From JANPCX01 sp031431125 (lineage in GTDB: Bacteria > Pseudomonadota > Gammaproteobacteria > Burkholderiales > Burkholderiaceae_C), in assembly GCA_031431125.1 (NCBI GenBank), contig JANPCX010000085.1:4921-68920 (forward strand): a stretch of 64,000 nt of DNA, given 5' to 3'. The translations under genes were made by a program, and so were the position numbers. Positions 9,083 to 17,193 of this stretch are shown piece after piece. The stretch's first letter is position 1. Each line of letters starts with the position of its first letter. Under the pieces are notes generated by a model. The model ran no database searches, was not told the DNA's origin, and saw only the letters and a program-made list of their open reading frames with translations.

Positions 9083-9768
9083 CGTGATCGCTCCAACTCA
9101 AAGGGGAAAGGAATGCGGGCCCAGCCGGCCGTGGCCTGGCCGTTCTCCATGTAGGGGACAAAACGGGTTTGCTGAACCGCAGCGACAGCGGCTTCGTCCA
9201 ACCGAACATAGCCCGAGCTTTGCGCCACCTGCACCCAGCGCGGCAAGCCGGCTTCGTCGACATAGACCCGCACCACCACGGTGCCGGATTCACCCAAGCG
9301 ACGCGATGCAGTGGGGTAGGTCAATGTGGGCGGTTCGATGTATCGAATCATGGAGGGCGGGATCAATTTCGGTGGCGTCACTGTCGGCGGCACCGGTGTG
9401 GTGACAGGCGACATATCCGGCGTTGTTGCAGCAGGAAGTTCTGGCACTGCGCTGGAGGACAGGCCTTCCTGCGGCGTTTGCAACGCGGTCGGCTGTTCCG
9501 TGGTGGCCGTCGTTCGTGCGTTGGTTCGCGTGGCCGCAGGGCGAGCCGGTTGGAGCGCTGGCAAAGCAGCGCGCTGCTGTGCAACGGCAGGTGTCGCCGC
9601 GGCCGAGGCCACGGTTGGAGTGGGCAAGTTGACCCAACTCACAGCCAAGGCGGGCTGCGCCGCCACAACCAACGGCTTGACCGAGATCTGCTGCAAGGCC
9701 CACGCCATACAAGCATGCAGCGCCAGCACCACAGCCCCCGCACCCCAAACGGCCCAGGAGAGGTCCAT
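9079..9768 (-). CDS. tonB: Energy transducer TonB
   Basis: A 229-residue TonB. It has an N-terminal membrane anchor (about 8-25, AVWGAGAVVLALHACMAW), a long Ala/Pro/Thr-rich periplasmic spacer, and the C-terminal TonB domain (YPTASRRLGESGTVVVRVYV; LDEAAVAAVQQTRFVPYMENG). I start at ATG 9768 because the anchor begins there; the frame stays open upstream to 10080 but that stretch runs across the Fur-box promoter. It heads the iron operon and its stop overlaps exbB. A dedicated TonB for one receptor is common in Burkholderiales. Confidence 0.92.
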   Translation of the reverse strand: MDLSWAVWGAGAVVLALHACMAWALQQISVKPLVVAAQPALAVSWVNLPTPTVASAAATPAVAQQRAALPALQPARPAATRTNARTTATTEQPTALQTPQEGLSSSAVPELPAATTPDMSPVTTPVPPTVTPPKLIPPSMIRYIEPPTLTYPTASRRLGESGTVVVRVYVDEAGLPRWVQVAQSSGYVRLDEAAVAAVQQTRFVPYMENGQATAGWARIPFPFELERSR

Positions 9769-9894
9769 CAAATCATGCTTTGACCGTTTCGTTGCAACGG
9801 CCGCAGCTGGGGAAATGGCAATGGAAGGCAAAAAAAATCTCCGCTGGTCGTCGATGCCGCGCGCGCAAGTTGCGGCAAATGCTGGAGACGCAAT

Positions 9895-9922
9895 TGTATA
9901 TGAGAACGATTCGCATTTGCAA
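9895..9922 (-). promoter_or_regulatory. Fur-box promoter of the tonB-exbBD-receptor-piuC operon
   Basis: On the minus strand TTGCAA (-35, 9917-9922) and TATACA (-10, 9895-9900) are 16 bases apart. Between and over them lies AATGCGAATCGTTCTCAT (about 9900-9918), a close match to the betaproteobacterial Fur box (AATGAGAATNNTTCTCATT type). A Fur-Fe(II) dimer there would block RNA polymerase, so the operon should be derepressed under iron limitation. The leader to tonB is about 120 bases. The stretch 9769-10139 otherwise holds only the terC terminator hairpin. Confidence 0.82.
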
Positions 9923-10046
9923 TATTGATGGGCCGTATTCAGAACAACTGCCTGAAGAAGCCCAGCGCGTGCACCGGTGTACAGGATGGCCTGAAGGCGC
10001 AGTCGAGCCGCTGCGTGTGCAGATGAACAGTTCAAAACGAAATGGC

Positions 10047-10080
10047 CGCCAGCGAGCCGTTTGGGCTTGCTGGCGGCCAA
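10047..10080 (-). terminator. Strong hairpin downstream of terC (terminator-like)
   Basis: A 10-bp GC-rich perfect stem (GGCCGCCAGC/GCTGGCGGCC) with a 13-15 nt loop lies about 60 bases after the terC stop. On the minus strand it is followed by ATTTCGTTTT, a broken T-tract. It would also insulate terC from the Fur promoter downstream. Confidence 0.6.
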
Positions 10081-10139
10081 GGGCCGAGTCGCGCTCGATC
10101 TTCAAAGGCCGCGCAGAAAACAGCGCGGCAGTTGACAGT

Positions 10140-11117
10140 TCAAACCGAGTTGGGATGTTCCGGCAACTTGGGCGAGGTCTTGACGCTCCACACCATGGTG
10201 ATGGCCAAGATGCCGATCACCACACCCAGCGACAACAACACGGGAATTTTGATCACATCAATAAGCAACATCTTGGTCCCGATGAACACCAGAATGATGG
10301 CCAGGCCGTAACTCAGCAAGTGGAATTTCGCCGCCATCGCTGCCAGCAAAAAGAACATGGCGCGCAGCCCCAAAATGGCAAAGATGTTGGACGTCAGCAC
10401 GATGAAGGGGTCGTTGGTGATGGCGAAGATGGCGGGTATGGAGTCCACCGCGAAAATCACATCGGTGATACCCACCAGAGCCACCACCATCAACAGCGGG
10501 GTCGCAATTCGCTTGCCGTTTTCCACGGTCCAGAATTTCTCGCCATCAAAGTTCTTGGAAACCGGCAAAATTTTGCGCAGCAACTTCAAGGCCGGGTTGT
10601 CTTCCAGATCGGGCTCTTTGCCTGCGGCCCACCACATCTTGATGCCGGTGATCAGCAAGAAGGCACCAAACAGGTAAAGCACCCAGTGGAATTGCGCGAT
10701 GAGCCAGCTGCCCACCAAAATCATGATGGTGCGCAGCACGATGGCGCCGATGATGCCGATCATCAACACCCGCTTTTGAAACGCGGGCGGCACAGCAAAG
10801 AAAGTGAAGATCATCAGGAAGACAAATATGTTGTCGACCGCGAGTGATTTTTCGATCAAGTAACCCGTCAAAAATTCAGTGGCGCGTGTATTGGCTTGTG
10901 CGACCACCGCCGGGTCGGGGCTGCTGTGCAAGGACCACCAAAAAAGGGCGTTGAAGAGCAAACTCAAAACCACCCAAACGATGGACCACCGGACCGCTTC
11001 AGGCACGGTCACTTCATGCGCACCCTGCTTCTTAAGCACGACAAAGTCAACAAACAAAGCAACCAGCACTGAGGCAACAAAAAACGCCCAGAGCCAATTC
11101 GGCGCAATAGATTCCAT
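10140..11117 (-). CDS. TerC/Alx-family integral membrane protein
   Basis: A 325-residue protein with about nine membrane helices. Family signatures are the acidic intramembrane motifs SLAVDNIFVFLMIF and GITDVIFAVDSIPAIFA, and the run NIFAILGLRAMFFLL. TerC-family proteins export metals; E. coli Alx acts in manganese export and is under a Mn riboswitch. A riboswitch of the same class precedes this gene (11226-11398), which argues for manganese rather than tellurite. I start at ATG 11117; the frame is open to 11330 but that stretch is the riboswitch leader. GAGTGAGG precedes the start. Confidence 0.93.
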   Translation of the reverse strand: MESIAPNWLWAFFVASVLVALFVDFVVLKKQGAHEVTVPEAVRWSIVWVVLSLLFNALFWWSLHSSPDPAVVAQANTRATEFLTGYLIEKSLAVDNIFVFLMIFTFFAVPPAFQKRVLMIGIIGAIVLRTIMILVGSWLIAQFHWVLYLFGAFLLITGIKMWWAAGKEPDLEDNPALKLLRKILPVSKNFDGEKFWTVENGKRIATPLLMVVALVGITDVIFAVDSIPAIFAITNDPFIVLTSNIFAILGLRAMFFLLAAMAAKFHLLSYGLAIILVFIGTKMLLIDVIKIPVLLSLGVVIGILAITMVWSVKTSPKLPEHPNSV

Positions 11118-11129
11118 GATGAGACCCTC

Positions 11130-11160
11130 ACTCTTTAAGCTTGCCGCATGAGAAGGTGGC
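11130..11160 (-). promoter_or_regulatory. Expression platform of the terC riboswitch
   Basis: Just before the terC start, the minus strand has a perfect 9-bp hairpin (GCTTGCCGC/GCGGCAAGC) followed by TTAAAGAGTGAGG, the ribosome-binding region. The AAAGAGT there is exactly complementary to the ACTCTTT of the riboswitch P1 3' strand (two further G-U pairs extend it). P1 formation and ribosome-site sequestration are therefore mutually exclusive. This is read from the sequence; regulation of translation is inferred. Confidence 0.65.
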
Positions 11161-11225
11161 GGCAAGCATGGTTGCAAAACCCAATAGACACGGCGGTGCA
11201 GGAGCACCTTCGTGCCATCGGCTTT

Positions 11226-11398
11226 GCCAAAGAGTCTTGCGGGAAAGACAAAACGCATGCGCCATCGATTCGATGGCGCGGTGCGTACACAGACTGCGGG
11301 CCCGGTGGCGCATGCAAAGCGCATGACCACGTACTGACGGGCTGACGCTGCGGCATCTGAAATTGCATCAGGACGCCGCTCGCTACTCCCTCTTTAGC
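11226..11398 (-). ncRNA. Manganese-sensing yybP-ykoY riboswitch upstream of terC
   Basis: On the minus strand the leader begins GCTAAAGAGGGAGTAGC, matching the class signature (AAAGGGGAGUAGC), and closes with GCAAGACTCTTTGGC. The P1 stem GCTAAAGAG/CTCTTTGGC pairs over nine positions with one G-U. Between them are CCGTCAGTACGTGG, a hairpin, and CCACCGGGCCCGC, as expected for the two coaxial arms that hold Mn(II). About 108 bases separate it from the terC start. The gene it controls, a TerC/Alx protein, is the classic partner of this class. Confidence 0.9.
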
Positions 11399-11462
11399 TG
11401 GGAGGATTATCGGCAGCCGTACCGCCGAACTGAAACATTGCCTTGTGGCGGCCGGGGACATA

Positions 11463-11798
11463 AGAACCTATCCGTCAATAAGACAGCCCTGCGTTGTGAC
11501 GACAAAGCGATGGATGCAAGGCCGAACCCGGACACCAACAGTCCCTGCGGACTGTTGGTGCCTGGCGAGGGCCACGGCCTCTGGTCGTGGCGCAAGCCGC
11601 AGCCCAGGGTCTTCCCCTGGGCAAGGGTTGCAACGCCGCAGACGCTTTGTCGTCACAACCCTTCGGGCCGTGGCCCCACAGACCACAGGCGGGCGTCACA
11701 ACCCGCTTGTGGTAATGCAACACCACGGCGCGGTTTGCTCCTACGCCTGCGGCCTGTGGAGCCACGGCGCAGGGCTGCCTTATTGACGGATAGGTTCT
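11463..11798. repeat. Nested palindromic repeat, long copy (336 bp)
   Basis: The ends are 30-bp inverted repeats differing at one position (AGAACCTATCCGTCAATAAG at the left; mirror at the right). Inside them a second inverted pair, TTGTGACGACAAAGCG and its complement, and several smaller palindromes are nested. Flanks show no clear target duplication. A shorter copy is at 32219-32393 and a minimal one at 49745-49795. No transposase-like frame is present inside. Together with the riboswitch, this accounts for the gene-free stretch 11118-11850. Confidence 0.85.
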
Positions 11799-11850
11799 AT
11801 GCTGAGCAGCTTGTCACGCCCAAGCGGTCGTGCTGCTTTATGCTTGGGGT

Positions 11851-12207
11851 ATGAAACTCATAGCCCGATGGCTTTTGCTCGCAGCCGCGCTCTTGGCGGT
11901 GGCCCATGTGGTGCCCGGAGTCGTGGTCAGCAGTTTTTCTGCCGCGCTCTGGGCTGCCTTTGTACTGGGATTGCTCAACACCTTGCTCCGGCCCTTGCTG
12001 GTGCTCCTCACACTGCCGGTGACCGTGATCACCTTGGGCCTGTTTTTGTTCGTGATCAACGCAGCGATGTTCTACATGGCCGCGTCCATGTTGGACGGCT
12101 TGAGCGTGACGGGCTTCACTGCCGCACTGCTGGGCTCATTGGTTTACAGCCTGTGCGGCTTGGTGATAGACGCCGCGATGGAGCGGCTTTTCGCTGCCAA
12201 AAACTGA
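11851..12207 (+). CDS. Phage holin family / four-helix small membrane protein
   Basis: A 118-residue protein made almost wholly of four membrane helices (LLLAAALLAVAHVVPGVVV; ALWAAFVLGLLNTLLRPLLV; VITLGLFLFVINAAMFYMAA; a final one near 90-110). The LLNTLLRPLLVLLTLPVTVITLG core is typical of the 'phage holin family'/DUF4-TM proteins found widely on bacterial chromosomes without phage. I start at ATG 11851 rather than the upstream TTG/CTG frame. Function is unknown despite the family name; there is no endolysin nearby. Confidence 0.85.
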   Translation: MKLIARWLLLAAALLAVAHVVPGVVVSSFSAALWAAFVLGLLNTLLRPLLVLLTLPVTVITLGLFLFVINAAMFYMAASMLDGLSVTGFTAALLGSLVYSLCGLVIDAAMERLFAAKN

Positions 12208-12221
12208 CAGGCAGACCCGGC

Positions 12222-13844
12222 TCACAAGCCTTTTTGCTCCAGCAACAAGCGTTTTTGCACTGCCTCCAGGTCCCGCAGGCGGGCGTCAATCACAGAAGAC
12301 TCAATGAAGTCTTGGGCCTGACCGGAACGAACCAGTGCTTGTCCACTGCGCAGGCGATCCATCGCACCGGTGAGGTCACCCTTGGCATGGTGGCTTTCAG
12401 CATCAGCACGAACCGAGCGCAAACGCTGTCCCTGCGCGGCCCATAACGCGGACAGCGCGCTCCAGGCGCGGGCATCGTTGGCATGGGTGGACAACCAACT
12501 TTGTAACGCGTCAATTTGAATTTGCCTCGCGTCTGGCGGCATGCCAGTGGCGGCAGCGACCTCGGCACGCTGCAGCAACAGGGGCCGGTCGAGGTGGCTC
12601 AGACTGCGGCCGAGCGAGGTGCGGTGGTCCTGAGCACGGTTCAGGACCAGGGCCGCCTGCGCAATGTCACCTCGTTCCACGAGCGATTGGGCTTGAAGCA
12701 AATCAAACCACTGTTGGGTCGCCGCGGCCTGCGGCGAGGTAGGCGAGAGCTTTTTGGCCGCCTGCGCCAAGGCGGCATCAAAGCGCCGCCAGTCACGCAG
12801 TGCTTTGGATGCCAGTGCGCTTTGCACGCAAGCAAGCCATGTTTCCTGGGCTGCTTCAGTACTTTTCGGTTGCGCGCTGGGCTCACATGTTTCATTCTGC
12901 TGCGATTGCCAGCGGCGTAACGCCTCCACCCGGCTGTCGCCCAATACGCGCGCGTAGGCTTGGGCGACGCTGTGCTCAGGGTTGTGGGGCACGGTGGACG
13001 CCACACCCGCCAAGCGCGAGCGGGCTTCGCCCAAACGCTCACTGGTCAGCGGGTGGCTGCGCAAATAGGGAAATGCACCGCTGTCATTCAATCGGGACGA
13101 CTGCGACAACTTTTCAAACATGGCTGCCATTCCGCCAGGCGCAAAGCCCGCGCCGCCCAATACCGAATAGCCGATGCGGTCCGCCTCACGCTCCATGTCG
13201 CGCGAGAAATTGAGTTGACCTTGCACGGCCACAGCCTGTCCCCCCACGATGGCGGCATTGGCTGCAGAGCCTCCACTTCGACTGGCCGCCAGCACGCCAA
13301 CAATCATGGAGGCCAGGGCAATCATGCTTTGTTTTTTGCTGTTGGCGATGCCACGCGCAATATGACGCTGGGTGATATGGGTCAGCTCGTGGGCCAATAC
13401 GGCAGCCAGCTCATCCCTGCTGCTGGTCAATCCCACCAAGCCGGTGTGCACGCCCACATAACCACCCGGCAGCGCAAAGGCATTGACACTTCGGTCACGC
13501 ACCAAAAACAGTTCGAAAGAAAACCGCTCATCGATCTCGGGGCCCAGTTCGCCTTGGGCACGTGCTTGCTGCACCAGCGGCATCCAAATCGCGTGCACAT
13601 AGGCCAGCAGCAGAGGGTCATCCAGGTAGTCGGGGTCACGGCGAATCTCGCGCATGATCTGTTCGCCCAACTTGCGCTCCGGCGACACGCCAAAGTCGTC
13701 GGAGGCAGTGTCGCCCAAACTCGGTAGGTTGATCGCCGATGCAGGCGCCTGCACCTGCGCGTTTGCTGGCACCGCGACGAAGGCGTTGCACAGCGCGGCT
13801 GCCAGGCATGTGGCGCCCAAGCGTTGTCGTGTGAATGGGATCAA
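12222..13844 (-). CDS. M48-family periplasmic metalloprotease with TPR region (BepA/YfgC-like)
   Basis: A 540-residue secreted metalloprotease. A signal peptide covers residues 1-30 (cleavage near PANAQ). The zinc motif HELTH is at 152-156 and the third ligand lies in RDMEREADRIG (about 212). The C-terminal half (from about 330) is helical, like the TPR region of BepA, which helps assemble or degrade the LPS transporter LptD and Bam substrates. Length is near E. coli BepA (487) plus an extension. It is convergent with the holin-like gene and divergent from moaC. Specificity for outer-membrane proteins is inferred from the family. Confidence 0.9.
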   Translation of the reverse strand: MIPFTRQRLGATCLAAALCNAFVAVPANAQVQAPASAINLPSLGDTASDDFGVSPERKLGEQIMREIRRDPDYLDDPLLLAYVHAIWMPLVQQARAQGELGPEIDERFSFELFLVRDRSVNAFALPGGYVGVHTGLVGLTSSRDELAAVLAHELTHITQRHIARGIANSKKQSMIALASMIVGVLAASRSGGSAANAAIVGGQAVAVQGQLNFSRDMEREADRIGYSVLGGAGFAPGGMAAMFEKLSQSSRLNDSGAFPYLRSHPLTSERLGEARSRLAGVASTVPHNPEHSVAQAYARVLGDSRVEALRRWQSQQNETCEPSAQPKSTEAAQETWLACVQSALASKALRDWRRFDAALAQAAKKLSPTSPQAAATQQWFDLLQAQSLVERGDIAQAALVLNRAQDHRTSLGRSLSHLDRPLLLQRAEVAAATGMPPDARQIQIDALQSWLSTHANDARAWSALSALWAAQGQRLRSVRADAESHHAKGDLTGAMDRLRSGQALVRSGQAQDFIESSVIDARLRDLEAVQKRLLLEQKGL

Positions 13845-13971
13845 GATCAGACAGCTTCCCGTTACGAAGTAGTTATGGTGATTTCACCCCTGTGGCAAAA
13901 CCCAAGTCAACGCTTTGGAGCACACTCAAGCGATAGAGTTCAGCTCCACACCCTCTTTGAGGCCCAGCCCC

Positions 13972-14517
13972 ATGATGCCATCACCCATCTCAGACACCAC
14001 GAACAAGTCGCCACAGCCCGTCACAACGGGTCAAGCGGTCAACCTCACCCACTTCGACGCCCAAGGACAGGCCCACATGGTGGATGTCTCTGGCAAATCC
14101 CACACCCACCGCGTGGCGCGTGCGAGTGGCGTGATCCGTATGCAGGCCGACACACTGGGTCACATCACCTCGGGCGCGGCAAAAAAGGGCGACGTGCTGG
14201 GTGTGGCCCGCATCGCGGCCATACAGGGCGCCAAACGCACCGCCGACCTGATTCCCTTGTGCCATCCCTTGGCCTTGACCCGGGTTGCGGTGGACCTTCA
14301 AGTGGACCCCGATTTGCCTGGCGTACGCTGCACAGTGCAGGTTGAAACCACTGGCCCCACCGGCGTCGAAATGGAAGCGCTGACCGCCGTACACATTGGG
14401 CTGCTCACCATTTACGACATGTGCAAAGCCGTGGACCGTGGCATGGTGATGGGGGGGATTTCGGTGCTGGAAAAACGCGGTGGTGCGTCGGGTGACTGGC
14501 ATCGGCCCGCAAGTTAA
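13972..14517 (+). CDS. moaC: Cyclic pyranopterin monophosphate synthase MoaC
   Basis: MoaC converts the MoaA product 3',8-cyclo-GTP to cyclic pyranopterin monophosphate in molybdenum cofactor synthesis. Conserved blocks are visible: MVDVSGKSHTHRVARASG, AAKKGDVLGVARIAAIQGAK, LIPLCHPLALTR and LTAVHIGLLTIYDMCKAVDR (the last with the active-site lysine/aspartate). The start is uncertain: ATG 13972 or 13975 (a GAGG lies 9-12 bases before), or an upstream GTG/ATG at 13915. The mature family core starts near residue 22. No other moa gene is adjacent. Confidence 0.94.
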   Translation: MMPSPISDTTNKSPQPVTTGQAVNLTHFDAQGQAHMVDVSGKSHTHRVARASGVIRMQADTLGHITSGAAKKGDVLGVARIAAIQGAKRTADLIPLCHPLALTRVAVDLQVDPDLPGVRCTVQVETTGPTGVEMEALTAVHIGLLTIYDMCKAVDRGMVMGGISVLEKRGGASGDWHRPAS

Positions 14518-14524
14518 GCGGGCG

Positions 14525-16330
14525 CTATTTGAAATCGCGCCAGTCCATCACCCGACTCGGTGAGGTGCACTGGAACGGCAGCGGCTGTGCAGGGGGTTTG
14601 CTGTCGCAGGGTTCAAAAAACGCAGCGGCGTTTTTGTTGCGGAATTCGCGCAGCCGCGCTGCGATGTGGCGGGCACGTTCGACATCACCGGTGGCGTTCA
14701 GTGCCTCGGCCCAAGCCACCATCAAACGGGTGTCTAAGAGATGGTGGTTGGCGACAGCAAAAGACTGCATTGCTTGCGCTGGTCGGGTGGCGGTGGTGGC
14801 AGCCGCGTACTGGGCATGGTGGGCAAACAACATGCTGCGCGAGCCATCTTGAATGCGCTGACCCAAAGGCAAAGCACCTGACGGCGGGGCGTAGATGACC
14901 ACGACACGCCAATAGTCCACCACCGAAGCCACGCCCACCATCGCCATCAGCACAGCACCCACGCGCAGCACAAAAATCGACCTCAGCGCGCTTGCGCTGG
15001 CGACTTGCGGGGCGGCACCCAAACACAGTCCCCACATGAAGGCCGCAGGGAACAAAAAATAGGCGTACCACAAAGGGTACTCAAACTGAGAGTGCAGCGC
15101 CACCAGCAACAGCATGATCCAGCAACTGCGCAGCACCACAGCCTGAGCCCCCGACGCTCTCCAGGCGTTCTTCGTGGCGCGCCAGAACGCCCATGTCAAG
15201 AGCGCAGTCACCAACACAGCGCCGGGAAGACCCAGCTCCACCGCAAACTGCAGAAATAAATTGTGGCTGTGGTCAAAAAAGGCGGTGGGCCGATGGGGAA
15301 ACGGAGTCAACGACCACGCAAAATTGAAACGTCCCCAGCCCACCCCGGTCCATGGGTTTTGTGCAATCAAGGCCAGGGTGTCACTCCAAATAGCAAAACG
15401 GGAGCTGGAGATGTCGCCGTCCACGCTGAAGCGGCCTTCACCACCAAAAGCATGTCCTGTGGTCCGCGCCCACACGGTCAAGCTCCACCAGATCACCGCG
15501 TAGAGCAGTGGCGTGGACAGCAGCAGTGCACGCGTGACAGAAGGCAGTTTCTTGTCCACCCACCCCCAAGCCGCCAAGACCAAAAGTGCCAAGGCCGCGG
15601 TGCGCGACGCGGTCAGCACCACACCCAACATCAAGATGGAAAGCAGCATGCTTTGCAAAAGCACGGATGACCGCGTCTGCCGAATGCGCAGCCCCCCCAG
15701 AGCCAGCAGCGCCACCATGGACCAGAGCAACAAACTGCCCAAGTGATTGGGCTGCCGAAAGTTGCCCGTGGCCCTGCCCTCAAACCCGCTCGCCGCCAAC
15801 CAGTGGCCGTCTGCCAGCTGCGGCGCAAAAACCTGCAACATCCCGATCACAGACGCCCCGAGCCCTGCCGTCACCAGGGCGATGGCCAACAGCCGAAAAG
15901 CGCACGCACAACTCGGCTCTTGCCCCTGGGCGCCGAGGTCCTTGCCCGCGAGGACTGCGCCGGCCCAAGCCACAACACCAGTCGCAAGCACCATCAAAAA
16001 AGCAGAAAGCGCCAAACTCAGCGGCAAACTTTGCCAGGCCCAGGCGATCACGGCGGCCAGCGCCACAAGCAACAAGGCGCTCAGCAGCGCCGCCAAGCCA
16101 GGGGGGTTGGGCGGAGGCGGGCGAACACGGCCGGGAATTGCCCCTCCACCACCCAGCGCATTCAACATCACGAACAGCCAGCCACCCCATGCGGTGATGG
16201 CTGTCGCTTGGTTGAGGAAGGTGGCCGACGGTGAAACCGAATAGGCCAGCCAGGTCGGTCCGCAGACCGCGAGCAAAACCCACCAAAGACGGCCGTTGCC
16301 AGGAAGGAATGGACGGGGGGAGTGGTTCAA
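14525..16330 (-). CDS. O-antigen ligase / PglL-type oligosaccharyltransferase (Wzy_C family)
   Basis: A 601-residue inner-membrane protein with about twelve helices and a long periplasmic loop containing FFDHSHNLFLQFAVELGLPGA, the His-containing signature of Wzy_C ligases. The soluble C-terminal part (from about 450) resembles the Wzy_C_2 region of PglL enzymes, which transfer lipid-linked glycans to proteins such as type IV pilins. PglL genes often adjoin pilA; no pilin is present here, so WaaL (lipid A ligase) remains possible. The gene ends eight bases from the convergent moaC stop. Confidence 0.85.
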   Translation of the reverse strand: MNHSPRPFLPGNGRLWWVLLAVCGPTWLAYSVSPSATFLNQATAITAWGGWLFVMLNALGGGGAIPGRVRPPPPNPPGLAALLSALLLVALAAVIAWAWQSLPLSLALSAFLMVLATGVVAWAGAVLAGKDLGAQGQEPSCACAFRLLAIALVTAGLGASVIGMLQVFAPQLADGHWLAASGFEGRATGNFRQPNHLGSLLLWSMVALLALGGLRIRQTRSSVLLQSMLLSILMLGVVLTASRTAALALLVLAAWGWVDKKLPSVTRALLLSTPLLYAVIWWSLTVWARTTGHAFGGEGRFSVDGDISSSRFAIWSDTLALIAQNPWTGVGWGRFNFAWSLTPFPHRPTAFFDHSHNLFLQFAVELGLPGAVLVTALLTWAFWRATKNAWRASGAQAVVLRSCWIMLLLVALHSQFEYPLWYAYFLFPAAFMWGLCLGAAPQVASASALRSIFVLRVGAVLMAMVGVASVVDYWRVVVIYAPPSGALPLGQRIQDGSRSMLFAHHAQYAAATTATRPAQAMQSFAVANHHLLDTRLMVAWAEALNATGDVERARHIAARLREFRNKNAAAFFEPCDSKPPAQPLPFQCTSPSRVMDWRDFK

Positions 16331-16486
16331 GACTGAATTAAAAAGGAATGAGAACGACGAGGGAACGGTGAATCAAACGGGGGCTGCCATCACGAACGCA
16401 GTGAAGCCGCCATCCCAGCGAACCCAGGGCTGCCGAAGAGGCGTGGCGGCATGCGGGAACCTCAACCAAACAACTGCTGCTGCGTT

Positions 16487-17176
16487 TTACACCGCCGGTA
16501 GCAAGCGCGAGAGTCCGGCCGATGCAATCTCACCAATGCGCATTAAAAACTCGGTGCCCATGTCAGTCGAGTACCGCGTCGGATCCGGGGAACCGAGCAC
16601 CAACAGTCCGAATGCCGCTTCCGAGCGCTCGTGGCGCATGGGGATCAAAGCCAGGGATGCCACCGTACCCGCATCGTCCAGCCAGGCGACGGCTTCAAAT
16701 CCGGTGTTCAGGCCGCAGTAAGGAAGGGTGAGAGACGAGGTGAGAATTTTGGTGTCCGCACTGACACTTTGCGTGAAAGGCTGGTCCGCATAACGTTCGT
16801 CCACGCCCCAAACACGGATAGCGGCCTGGGGAATCAGGAATTGGTGCGTGAGCTGCTGGACCAAGACCTGAGGCAAATATGTAGGCTGGCTGGTCAGCAT
16901 GATGGCACGCGTCCAGCGGTGCAGTTTGTCGGCAATGGCCACGTTGTCTTGGCCATGGCGAATCATGTCGATGATTTTGTGTTCCAAGCCCTTGATCTTC
17001 TCGCGCAGCATTTCCATCTGCCGCTCTTGCAGGGATACCGCACGCTGACCATGCGGGCTGGTGAGCTGAATGCTGGACAACAACTCGGCTTGGCGTTCAA
17101 AAAAACCGGGCGTGTTGGCCAGGTAGTTAGCGATGTCGGCTTCGGTGATGCCGTGGATGTTGTTGGAGGGGCTCAC
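16487..17176 (-). CDS. DUF484 family protein
   Basis: A 229-residue cytoplasmic protein with the DUF484 hallmark start (ITEADIANYLANTPGFFERQ), a basic helical middle (SLQERQMEMLREKIKGLEHK) and a GAF-like C-terminal half (about 95-225; LLVLGSPDPTRYSTDMGTEFL). Its biochemical role is unknown. In many proteobacteria the order is dapF-DUF484-xerC; here dapF and DUF484 are present with a GNAT gene between, but no xerC follows. It starts 17 bases after the GNAT gene, so it is likely the last gene of the lpxL-lpxL-dapF run. Confidence 0.9.
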   Translation of the reverse strand: MSPSNNIHGITEADIANYLANTPGFFERQAELLSSIQLTSPHGQRAVSLQERQMEMLREKIKGLEHKIIDMIRHGQDNVAIADKLHRWTRAIMLTSQPTYLPQVLVQQLTHQFLIPQAAIRVWGVDERYADQPFTQSVSADTKILTSSLTLPYCGLNTGFEAVAWLDDAGTVASLALIPMRHERSEAAFGLLVLGSPDPTRYSTDMGTEFLMRIGEIASAGLSRLLPAV

Positions 17177-17193
17177 GGAATTCCTTCAATACG

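Noticed and set aside
11363..11854. Open frames across the nested palindromic repeat
   Set aside because: Similar frames occur on both strands because the element is palindromic; no ribosome site and no family.
11851..12207. Prophage remnant suggested by the holin-family protein
   Set aside because: No endolysin, integrase, capsid or tail gene is near; the family is common on chromosomes without phage.
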